Shown one piece after another: positions 1 to 7,756 of a stretch of 64,000 nt of DNA. This stretch comes from VGDP01 sp964530335 (GTDB lineage: Bacteria; Pseudomonadota; Alphaproteobacteria; SP197). Below the pieces are notes generated by a model. That model did not search any database. It was not told where the DNA came from and saw nothing but the letters and a program-made list of their open reading frames with translations. A program made the translations under genes and the position numbers. Every line of letters starts with the position of its first letter. Positions within the stretch are counted from its first letter, which is position 1. The stretch is taken from assembly GCA_964530335.1 (NCBI GenBank), contig CAZGYG010000004.1, positions 9,499-73,498 of the forward strand. Reading direction: 5' to 3'.

Positions 1-2
1 TG

Positions 3-494
3 GTCATCCCGGCCATCGTGCTGGTCTTCGGCTACCTGCGCATCTACAACAGCTCGTCGCTGCTGCCGTTCACGTCGAACCAGTTCACGACCGATCTCTT
101 GCTGATGTTCGGCTATGTCACGCTGGCACTGCCCTACATGTACCGTTCGGTCGACACCGGAATGCAGGCGATCGACGTGCGCACGCTGTCCGAGGCGGCG
201 GAGAACCTGGGCGCCGGGCCGCTGACGATCCTGTGGCGGGTGATCCTGCCGAACGTGCGCGCCGCCGTGCTGAGCGGCGCCTTCCTGACCTTCGCCATCG
301 TGATCGGCGAGTTCGTCCTGGCGAGCCTGCTGGACCGCCCGGCGTTCGGCCCCTACCTGCAACTGGTCGGCGCCGCCCGCGCCTACGAACCCTCGGCGCT
401 GGCCATCATCGCCTTCATCGTGACCTGGGCCTGCATGGGCCTGATCCAGGTGGTCGGGCGCCAGTCGCGCGGCATCGTGACGGGTGGGCGCTGA
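3..494 (+). CDS. ABC transporter permease, PotB/PotC type (5' end outside window)
   Basis: Inner-membrane permease of the binding-protein-dependent family used for polyamines, opines or similar solutes. The frame is open from the first bases, so the N-terminus lies upstream; the first in-frame start-like codon (GTG at 18) is probably internal. The visible part carries the cytoplasmic EAA loop (EAAENLGAG, followed by the I-LP element ending in VILPNV) that docks on the ATPase, then hydrophobic segments typical of the last transmembrane helices. The stop overlaps the start of the ATPase gene (TGA/ATG at 492-496), so the two are co-translated. The substrate cannot be inferred. Confidence 0.9.
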   Translation, partial: VIPAIVLVFGYLRIYNSSSLLPFTSNQFTTDLLLMFGYVTLALPYMYRSVDTGMQAIDVRTLSEAAENLGAGPLTILWRVILPNVRAAVLSGAFLTFAIVIGEFVLASLLDRPAFGPYLQLVGAARAYEPSALAIIAFIVTWACMGLIQVVGRQSRGIVTGGR

Positions 495-1576
495 TGGCGG
501 AGTCCGGGATGGCCTTCCTGCGCCTGACCCACCTGCAGAAGCACTTCGGCGGCAACCACGTGGTCCGCGACTTCGTGCTCGACGTGGCGCAGGGCGAATT
601 CGTGTCGTTCCTCGGCCCCAGCGGCTGCGGCAAGACGACGACGCTGCGCATGATCGCCGGGTTCGAGGTTCCCGGCGAAGGGACGATCCACATCGACGGC
701 CGGGACGTCACCCGGCTGCGCCCCAACCAGCGCGATGTCGGCATGGTGTTCCAATCCTACGCGCTGTTCCCGAACATGACGGTGGCCGACAACGTCGCGT
801 TCGGGCTCAAGGTCGCCAAGCGCCCGGCCCCCGAGATCCGCCAGCGGGTCGAGGAGATGCTGAGCCTGGTCAAGCTGCCCCAGCTCGCCAACCGCTTTCC
901 CCACCAGCTTTCGGGCGGCCAGCAGCAGCGGGTCGCGCTCGCCCGGGCGCTGTCGATCAAGCCGCAGGTGCTGCTGCTCGACGAGCCGCTGTCGGCGCTG
1001 GACGCGAAGATCCGCGTGTCGCTGCGCGAGGAAATCCGGGCCCTGCAGCGCAAGCTGGGCATCACGACCATCTATGTGACCCACGACCAGGAAGAAGCCC
1101 TGTCGATGTCGGACCGGATCGTGGTCATGAACGAAGGGCAGATCGAGCAGGTCGGCACGCCGTTCGAGATCTACAACTTCCCGCGCACCGGGTTCGTCGC
1201 CTCGTTCGTCGGCACGCTCAACATCTTGCACGGCAAGGTGATCGATCCCGCGGCGGGCCGGATCGCCATCGACGACCAGGAGATCGTCGCGGGGCACGCG
1301 ATCGCGGACGCCAAGGCCGGCGATATGCGGTCGCTGGCGATCCGCCCCGAGGTCGTCGCCCTGGGGGCCGATCGTCGCAACCAGATGCGGGGAACCATCG
1401 AGCACGTGAATTTCCTGGGATCGGTGGTGCGCATCCGCGTCCGCTTCAGGGACAACTCCCTGCTGCTCGACGCGTTCAACCACCCCAGCGTCGCGCCGCC
1501 CGAGCCGGGGCAGTCGGTCGTGGTCGGATTCGCGCCCGAGAACGTCCTGGTGCTCGAAGGCACCGAGGGCGGCTGA
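494..1576 (+). CDS. ABC transporter ATP-binding protein, PotA type
   Basis: ATPase subunit (360 aa) energising the permease just upstream. Visible elements in order are Walker A GPSGCGKT (residues about 41-48), signature LSGGQQQR (about 139), Walker B VLLLDEP (about 159-165) and the switch histidine in VTHDQEEAL (about 195). The last ~80 residues form the TOBE-like regulatory region of the MalK/PotA/CysA group. The ATG at 494 overlaps the upstream stop; a second ATG at 509 is possible. Reading frames running through it on the other strand are GC-rich shadows. No binding protein is visible nearby, so it probably lies upstream of the window. Confidence 0.93.
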   Translation: MAESGMAFLRLTHLQKHFGGNHVVRDFVLDVAQGEFVSFLGPSGCGKTTTLRMIAGFEVPGEGTIHIDGRDVTRLRPNQRDVGMVFQSYALFPNMTVADNVAFGLKVAKRPAPEIRQRVEEMLSLVKLPQLANRFPHQLSGGQQQRVALARALSIKPQVLLLDEPLSALDAKIRVSLREEIRALQRKLGITTIYVTHDQEEALSMSDRIVVMNEGQIEQVGTPFEIYNFPRTGFVASFVGTLNILHGKVIDPAAGRIAIDDQEIVAGHAIADAKAGDMRSLAIRPEVVALGADRRNQMRGTIEHVNFLGSVVRIRVRFRDNSLLLDAFNHPSVAPPEPGQSVVVGFAPENVLVLEGTEGG

Positions 1577-1646
1577 ATCGGCCAGCCGGCTGACCTGGCG
1601 CCACCGCTGGGTTAAGGTTCGTCCGTTCCAGACGGAGGCGAACGCC

Positions 1647-2540
1647 ATGGCGCGCAAGAGAGTCGTGCTGACCGGAGCGGCGGGCACCATCTCATCGCAG
1701 ATCCTGCCCGAATTCCGCGCCCGCTACGACCTGGTGCTGCTCGACCGCACGCGCCAGGGCAAGACGGGGACCATGAACGACATCGTGCTGGCGGACCTCG
1801 CCGATCCGGACCTCGACCGCATCCGCGCGCACTTCAAGGGCGCCGACGCGATCGTCCACAACGCCTGGGCCATCGACCCAGCGCACCCCTCCGACATGGG
1901 CGGCCAGTGGCTGCCGGCAAACCGCAACCCGGCGCTGCCCATGAGCCTGGACGGCTTCGCGGTCGAACGGACCAACATCGACATGGTGTACCACGTGCTG
2001 CGCCTGGCGGTGGAGGAGGCGATCCCGCGCGTCGTGATCGCCAGCTCGAACCACGCCGCCGACTGGTACGAGACCAAGTTGCACGCGAGCGGCATGCACG
2101 CGGTGGGCCCCGAGACCTATCCCTTGTCCGACAACTTCTACGGCTGGGCCAAGGCGGCCTACGAGCTGCTCGGCCACGTGTTCGCGTGCGGCACCTTCGG
2201 CCGGCCGGTCGAAACCGTGTTCATCCGCATCGGCGCGCCGCGCCAAATCCGCATCGAGCGCGACGACGCAGTCGGCTACCGGCGCGACCTCGGCGCCTAC
2301 GTCAGTCCGCGCGACCTGGCGCAGCTCTACGTCAAGGCGATCGACGCACCGGACATCCGCAACGCCGACGGCGTGCCGTGGCTGGTGGTCTACGGCCGGT
2401 CGGGCAACGCGCGCGGGTTCTGGAGCCTCGAAACCGCCCGGAACGTGCTGGGCTACGTGCCCCAGGACGATTCCGAGGTCGCGTTCGCCGACGACGTGCG
2501 CCGGCTGGTGATCGATCCCGCGCGCCAAGCCGCGCCGTGA
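1647..2540 (+). CDS. NAD-dependent epimerase/dehydratase family, uronate-dehydrogenase-like
   Basis: Extended short-chain dehydrogenase of 297 aa. The Rossmann motif TGAAGTI lies near residue 11; the third glycine of TGxxGxxG is replaced by serine. Catalytic Tyr165 and Lys169 sit in YGWAK. The stretch IASSNHA, the element FIRIG and the C-terminal pattern of tryptophan and LGY resemble bacterial uronate dehydrogenases, which oxidise uronic acids to aldarolactones; the exact substrate is an inference. A strong ribosome site (GGAGG) precedes the ATG. The stop overlaps the GTG start of the next gene (GTGA), so the pair is probably translated together. Confidence 0.8.
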   Translation: MARKRVVLTGAAGTISSQILPEFRARYDLVLLDRTRQGKTGTMNDIVLADLADPDLDRIRAHFKGADAIVHNAWAIDPAHPSDMGGQWLPANRNPALPMSLDGFAVERTNIDMVYHVLRLAVEEAIPRVVIASSNHAADWYETKLHASGMHAVGPETYPLSDNFYGWAKAAYELLGHVFACGTFGRPVETVFIRIGAPRQIRIERDDAVGYRRDLGAYVSPRDLAQLYVKAIDAPDIRNADGVPWLVVYGRSGNARGFWSLETARNVLGYVPQDDSEVAFADDVRRLVIDPARQAAP

Positions 2541-4849
2541 ACCTGCCGCGCCTGATGGGCTACGCCGATCGGATCAGCGTCCGGCCCGGCGAGACCATCC
2601 GATTCAAGGTCAGCGCCGACGGCATCGCGCGCTACCAGGCCGATATCGTGCGGCTCGTTTGCGCGGCTGATGCTCCCGGCGGCCCGGGATTCGACGAGCG
2701 GCCGGTCGAAAGTCCGGTCTCGGGCGAATACCCGGGGCGCGTCCAGCCGATCCATGCCGGGTCCTACGTGCGCGTGCCGGCGACCGAGCGCACCCAGCGC
2801 ATGGCCAGCTTCACCGCCCAGGCGTTCGTCTGGCCGACGCTCCCGGGCCACGGCACCCAGGCCATCCTCGGCACCTGGAGCCAGGGGCTGGGCGCCGGCT
2901 TCGCCCTGGTCGTCGAGGAGGACGGCACGTTCGCGCTGCGCCTCGGCACCGCGGGCGGCGCGCTGCTGAACGTTTCGACCGGGCATAGGCTCGCCGCCCG
3001 GGCGTGGACCTTCGTCGCCGCGACCTACGACGCGGCGTCCCGCCAGGCCGTGCTGGTCCAGGACCCGCTCGACCCGGCGACCCGACCGGCGCGCCCCATC
3101 GTGGTCGGCGCCAAGCTCGACGGCGCGCGCGCCGACGGCGGGCGCGACCTGCTGATCGCGGCGTGGAACGCGAGCCAGCGGCCGGGCCAGGCGCCGACCG
3201 GCGCCCACTTCAACGGCCGCGTCGAGGCGCCGAGGCTGGCGGACCGCGCGCTCGAGCTCGACGCCATCGAGGCGCTCGGCAAGCCGATCCCGCCGCTCGG
3301 GCTCGGCCAGGCGCTGCTCGGCTGCTGGGACTTCGCCCGCGACATCGGCTCGACCCGCGTCGTCGACGTGGGTCCCGGCGGGTGGCACGGCGCCACCGTC
3401 AACCTGCCGACGCGCGCGGTGCGCGGGCATCGCTGGACCGGCGCCGAGATGAACTGGCGCTACGCCCCCGAGCAGTACGCGGCGATCCACTTCCACGACG
3501 ACGATCTCTACGACTGCGGCTGGGACGACGACATTGTCTTCACCGTGCCGGCGGACCTGCCGAGCGGCTGCTACGCGGCGCGGCTAGTCGCCGACGACGC
3601 CGAGGAGCGGATTCCGTTCATCGTCCGCCCGCCCGCCGGCCGGGCGAGCGCGCCCGTCCTGTTCGTCATGCCGACCGCGACCCACATGGCCTACGCCAAC
3701 GGCACCAAGGCGCTCGACGACGAGGCCACCGAGGTCGCCAAGGGCGGCTTTACGGTCGTCGAAGCGCGCGAGGCGGCGCTCGCCGTGCCCGCGCTCGGCG
3801 GCTCGCTTTACGACCACCACCGCGACGGCAGCGGCGTGCACCACGCCTCACGGATGCGGCCCATGCTCGATGCCCGGCCCAGGACCGGGTTGTGGACCTT
3901 CGACGCCGACACCTTGATCCCGGCCTGGCTCGCCGCCATCGGCCAGCCGGCGGACATGGCGACCGACGAGGACCTGGACGCCGAGGGCGCGGCCCTGCTC
4001 GCGCCCTACCGGGTCGTGCTGACCGGCCGGCAACCCGAGTACGTCTCGACCCGCATGAGGCAGGGCTATGACGACTACCTCGGCCGCGGCGGGCGCCTGA
4101 TGTACCTGGGCGGCAACGGCTTCTACTGGCGCATCGCCTTCCACCCGGAGCTGCCGGGGGTGATCGAGGTGCGCCGGCCCGAGGGCGGGGTGCGCGCCTG
4201 GTCGAGCGCCCCGGGCGAGGGCTACCACGCCTTCAGCGGCGAGCCCGGCGGGCTGTGGCGCCGGCTCGGGCGGCCCCCGAACACGCTGGTCGGCGTCGGG
4301 TTCACCGCACAAGGCTTCGATGGCTCGCGCCCCTACCGGCGGCTTCCGGGCGCCGACGACCCGCGGGCCGCGTTCGCGTTCGCCGGCGTGGCGGGTCCCG
4401 AGATCGGCGCCCACGGCCTGCTCGGCAACGGCGCGGCCGGGGTCGAGATCGACCGCTTCGACCTGGCGCTGGGCTCGCCGCGGCACGCGCTCGTTCTGGC
4501 CCGGGCCGACGGCTTCTCAGCCAACTGGCGCCGGGTGACCGAGGAGTTCCTGACGCTCCACCCGATGATCGACGGCGCCTCGAACGACCTGGTGCGGGCC
4601 GACCTGGTGTTCTTCGAAACCCCGGCGGGGGGCGCCGTGTTCGCGGTCGGCTCGATCGCCTGGACGGCGGCGCTGGCCACCGACGGTTACGCCAACGACG
4701 TGGCGCGCGTCACGGCCAACGTGCTGCGACGATTCCTCGACGCGCAACCGTTCGCCATGCCCGACCCCGACGCGGTGCCGATCACCGACCCGGATAGCGC
4801 GACCGTCGGCGCCGCCGACGTGGCGGAGGGCCTGCGCCGGCGCCCCTGA
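2537..4849 (+). CDS. N,N-dimethylformamidase large-subunit-like protein
   Basis: Large protein of 770 aa, close to the ~760 aa of the beta subunit of N,N-dimethylformamidase, which hydrolyses DMF to dimethylamine and formate with a mononuclear iron held by tyrosinates and a glutamate. An N-terminal beta-rich part is followed by a LamG/concanavalin-like region (about residues 85-250) and a long C-terminal catalytic-type region (about 300-770) with the expected Asp, Tyr and Gly richness. I chose the GTG at 2537 because it overlaps the upstream stop; ATG 2555 is the alternative. No small (alpha) subunit gene is seen next to it, so the natural substrate may be another amide. I did not map the iron ligands by alignment. 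Confidence 0.75.
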   Translation: MNLPRLMGYADRISVRPGETIRFKVSADGIARYQADIVRLVCAADAPGGPGFDERPVESPVSGEYPGRVQPIHAGSYVRVPATERTQRMASFTAQAFVWPTLPGHGTQAILGTWSQGLGAGFALVVEEDGTFALRLGTAGGALLNVSTGHRLAARAWTFVAATYDAASRQAVLVQDPLDPATRPARPIVVGAKLDGARADGGRDLLIAAWNASQRPGQAPTGAHFNGRVEAPRLADRALELDAIEALGKPIPPLGLGQALLGCWDFARDIGSTRVVDVGPGGWHGATVNLPTRAVRGHRWTGAEMNWRYAPEQYAAIHFHDDDLYDCGWDDDIVFTVPADLPSGCYAARLVADDAEERIPFIVRPPAGRASAPVLFVMPTATHMAYANGTKALDDEATEVAKGGFTVVEAREAALAVPALGGSLYDHHRDGSGVHHASRMRPMLDARPRTGLWTFDADTLIPAWLAAIGQPADMATDEDLDAEGAALLAPYRVVLTGRQPEYVSTRMRQGYDDYLGRGGRLMYLGGNGFYWRIAFHPELPGVIEVRRPEGGVRAWSSAPGEGYHAFSGEPGGLWRRLGRPPNTLVGVGFTAQGFDGSRPYRRLPGADDPRAAFAFAGVAGPEIGAHGLLGNGAAGVEIDRFDLALGSPRHALVLARADGFSANWRRVTEEFLTLHPMIDGASNDLVRADLVFFETPAGGAVFAVGSIAWTAALATDGYANDVARVTANVLRRFLDAQPFAMPDPDAVPITDPDSATVGAADVAEGLRRRP

Positions 4850-4921
4850 ACGGGGCGCGAGCCGCTTGGCGCGCGGGGCGAAGGGCTGGTATCCAGGCTT
4901 CGGGGATCGGGGGAGGAGTCC

Positions 4922-5689
4922 ATGGCCCGTGGCGACGACATCCGGCGGCGGCTGGCCGCCGGCGAACGCCTGACCGCGTGCTGGCTGACGCTCGGCAGCC
5001 CGATCGCCGCCGAGATCGTGGCGCTCGCCGGGTTCGACGCCCTGGTCATCGACCAGGAGCACGGGCCGGGCGACCCCTACAACGCGATCCTTCTGATGCA
5101 GGCGGCCGGGGCGGCGGGCGTGCCGTGCCTCATGCGCGTCGCCTCGGCCGATCCCAACCTGATCAAGCGCGCGCTCGACACCGGCATCGACGGGCTCATG
5201 GTGCCCATGGTCGAGACCGCCGAGCAGGCGCGCGCCGTCGTGGCCGCGTGCCGGTTCCCGCCCGAAGGGATACGGGGAATCGCGCCGGGCAGCGTGCGCG
5301 CGGCGCGCTACGGTTACGACCGGGCCGGGTTCGTCGCCGCCCGCGGGCGCGACGTGTTCGTCATCTGCCAGGTCGAGACCAAGGCGACGGTCGGGCGCAT
5401 CGCCGCGATCGCCGGCGTCGACGGCGTCGACATGCTGTTCATCGGCCGCAACGACCTGGCCTCGAGCATCGGGCTCGTCGCCGATCCCGGCCAGGCCGAG
5501 GCCCGGGCCCTGCTCGCCGAAGCCGAGGCCGGCATCAAGGCCGCCGGCAAGCCGCTCGGCGGCGTCACCGCGCCGGGCGATGACGCGCGCGCGCTTCATG
5601 GGCGCGGCTACGGGCTGGCCATCGCGGGCAGCGACCACACGCTGCTGCGCGACGCGGCGGTGGCGACGCTCAAGGCCGCGCGGGGATGA
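4922..5689 (+). CDS. HpcH/HpaI-type aldolase
   Basis: Class II pyruvate aldolase of 255 aa (2,4-dihydroxyhept-2-ene-1,7-dioate aldolase family, also citrate-lyase-beta-like), a TIM barrel that cleaves 2-keto-4-hydroxy acids to pyruvate and an aldehyde. The family motifs are the IDQEHG strand, metal-binding Glu in CQVETK, and Asp in FIGRNDLA. A good ribosome site (GGAGGA) lies upstream of the ATG. It stands 72 bp after the dimethylformamidase-like gene and 4 bp before hpnB, so it may join the catabolic genes and the hopanoid genes in one transcript. A second family member is encoded at 58874-59617. Confidence 0.88.
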   Translation: MARGDDIRRRLAAGERLTACWLTLGSPIAAEIVALAGFDALVIDQEHGPGDPYNAILLMQAAGAAGVPCLMRVASADPNLIKRALDTGIDGLMVPMVETAEQARAVVAACRFPPEGIRGIAPGSVRAARYGYDRAGFVAARGRDVFVICQVETKATVGRIAAIAGVDGVDMLFIGRNDLASSIGLVADPGQAEARALLAEAEAGIKAAGKPLGGVTAPGDDARALHGRGYGLAIAGSDHTLLRDAAVATLKAARG

Positions 5690-5693
5690 CGGC

Positions 5694-6812
5694 GTGCTGG
5701 CCGGCTTGCTAGGCGCCGCCGGTTGCGCCGCCTGGCTCACCCTGCTGGGCTGGCGCGGCGGCTTCTGGCGCGAACGCCCGTTCGAGGCGCCGCCGCTCGG
5801 GGCCGCGCCGGAGGTCGTCGCCGTGGTGCCGGCGCGCGACGAGGCCGATGTCATCGGCCGGGTTGTGGCCGCGCTCGCGGCGCAGGACTATCCCGGCCGG
5901 TTCCACGTGATCGTGGTCGACGACGGTTCGAGCGACGGCACCGCCACGGCCGCGGCCGGGCCCGGGCGGACCGTGGTTAGGGCTCGGACACGGCCCCGGG
6001 GCTGGGCCGGCAAACCCTGGGCCATGGCCGAGGGCCTCGCCGCGGCCCGTCATGCCGCGCCCGACGCCCGTTACGTATGGCTGACAGATGCCGACGTCGT
6101 GCACGGACCCGACGTGCTCGCCGGGCTCGTGGCGCGCGCCGAGGAGGGCTACGACCTGGTGTCCTTGATGGCCCGGCTTGGCGGAACCACGGTCGTCGAG
6201 CGCCTGTTGATGCCGGCCTACGTGTTCTTCTTCCAGATGCTCTATCCCTTCGCCTGGGTGCGCGATCCCGGCCGGGCCACGGCCGCCGCGGCCGGCGGCT
6301 GCATGCTGGTGCGCCGGACCGCGCTCGAACGGATCGGCGGCATGGCGGCGATCGCCGACGCGGTGATCGACGACTGCGCGCTGGCGCGGGCGATCAAGCC
6401 GGGCGGTCCGATCTGGCTCGGGCTCGCTGACGCTTCGACCAGCCTGCGCGGTTATCCGGGCGCCGCCGACGTGTGGCGGCTGATCGCGCGCAGCGCCTAC
6501 AGCGAGCTCGGGTATTCCCCGGTCCGGCTCGCGCTCGCCGTCCTTGGCATGGCGGTCGTCTATCTCGCCCCGCCGGCGCTGGCGGTCGCGGCGGACGGTT
6601 GGGCGCGGGTCTTCGGCGCCGCCGCATGGGCGTCGATGGTCGTGGCCTATGCGCCGACGCTGGCACGGCTGGGCGTCGCGCTGTCGTTCGCGCTCGCGTT
6701 GCCTGTCGTTGCCCTGTTCTACGTGGCGGCGACGATCGACTCGGCCCGGCGGTTCGCCGTGGGCCGGGGCGGCGCGTGGAAGGGGCGCTACCAGGCGCAC
6801 CCCGGGTCGTGA
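5694..6812 (+). CDS. hpnB: Hopanoid-associated glycosyltransferase HpnB
   Basis: Family 2 glycosyltransferase of 372 aa. It opens with a hydrophobic segment, then the GT-A nucleotide-sugar fold: VVPARDEADVIG, VVDDGSSDG and the metal-binding LTDADV. Several membrane segments follow in the C-terminal third. Members of this group occur in hopanoid clusters; their acceptor is not settled. Start chosen as GTG 5694, four bases after the upstream stop; no ATG gives a complete N-terminus. The gene overlaps hpnD by a GTGA junction (6809-6812). Confidence 0.85.
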   Translation: MLAGLLGAAGCAAWLTLLGWRGGFWRERPFEAPPLGAAPEVVAVVPARDEADVIGRVVAALAAQDYPGRFHVIVVDDGSSDGTATAAAGPGRTVVRARTRPRGWAGKPWAMAEGLAAARHAAPDARYVWLTDADVVHGPDVLAGLVARAEEGYDLVSLMARLGGTTVVERLLMPAYVFFFQMLYPFAWVRDPGRATAAAAGGCMLVRRTALERIGGMAAIADAVIDDCALARAIKPGGPIWLGLADASTSLRGYPGAADVWRLIARSAYSELGYSPVRLALAVLGMAVVYLAPPALAVAADGWARVFGAAAWASMVVAYAPTLARLGVALSFALALPVVALFYVAATIDSARRFAVGRGGAWKGRYQAHPGS

Positions 6813-7660
6813 CCACGCAGGACGACGCGGCGCGCGCGCTGGCCGGCCGGACCGGCAGCTCGTTCTACGCCGCCATGCGCCTGCTGCCGGCGTCCCGGCG
6901 CGACGCGATCTACGCCATCTACGACTTCTGCCGCGCCGTCGACGACATCGCCGACGGACCGCTGCCCGCCCAGGCCAAGCGCGAGGGCCTGGAACGCTGG
7001 CGCGCGGACATCGCGCGGCTGTTCGACGAGCGGGCCCGCGAAAGCCAGGGCGACCAGCCGATCGTTCGGGCGTTGGCCGCCGCGGTAAGGGGCTACGGGC
7101 TGGAGCGCGCCGATCTGCTGGCCGTGATCGACGGCGTGGCGATGGACGCGGAGGGGACTATGCGGGCGCCCTCGCGCGCGAGCCTCGATCGCTACATCGA
7201 CGGCGTCGCCTGCGCCGTGGGCCGGCTCGCGGTCCGGGTGTTCGGCTGCCCGCGGGCCGAGGGCCTGGCGCTCGCCGCCGCGCTGGGGCGGGCGTTGCAG
7301 CTCACCAACATCCTGCGCGACCTCGACCAGGACGCCAAGGAAGGCCGGCTCTACCTGCCGCGCGACCTGCTCGAGGCCCACGGCATCGGCCTCGATGACC
7401 CCGAAACCGTACTGCGCCACCCAGCCCTGCCTGCCGCGTGCGCCGCGCTGGCCGCCGAGGCGCGGGACGCGTTCGCCGCGGCCGACGCGACGCTACACCG
7501 CTGCCCGCGGCGCCAGGTCCGCCCTGCCGCGCTCATGGCCGCCGTTTATCGCCATCTGCTCGCCCGCCTCGAGGCGCGCGGCTGGACCGAGCTGGACCGG
7601 CCCGTGCGGGTCCCGCGCGTGGTCAAGGCGTGGCTTGCCATCCGTCATGGAATATTCTAG
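6809..7660 (+). CDS. hpnD: Presqualene diphosphate synthase HpnD
   Basis: Trans-isoprenyl diphosphate synthase of 283 aa (squalene/phytoene synthase superfamily) condensing two farnesyl diphosphates to presqualene diphosphate, the first step to squalene in the HpnCDE route. The first aspartate-rich motif DDIAD is at residues 45-49, and the second, NILRDLDQD with a following GRLYLP, is near 167-183; these bind Mg-diphosphate. The GTG start overlaps the hpnB stop. The usual partners hpnC and hpnE are not in the window and would have to be elsewhere. The 96 bp downstream gap suggests that shc may have its own promoter. Confidence 0.9.
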   Translation: MTTQDDAARALAGRTGSSFYAAMRLLPASRRDAIYAIYDFCRAVDDIADGPLPAQAKREGLERWRADIARLFDERARESQGDQPIVRALAAAVRGYGLERADLLAVIDGVAMDAEGTMRAPSRASLDRYIDGVACAVGRLAVRVFGCPRAEGLALAAALGRALQLTNILRDLDQDAKEGRLYLPRDLLEAHGIGLDDPETVLRHPALPAACAALAAEARDAFAAADATLHRCPRRQVRPAALMAAVYRHLLARLEARGWTELDRPVRVPRVVKAWLAIRHGIF

Positions 7661-7756
7661 CTCTGTCTTGAGTCTGAAACGTGGCTGTCGCATCCTGCGG
7701 ATTCGACGGTATTCTGGCATCTTAACCGGCGGAACATCCAAAGACGCGCGACGACC

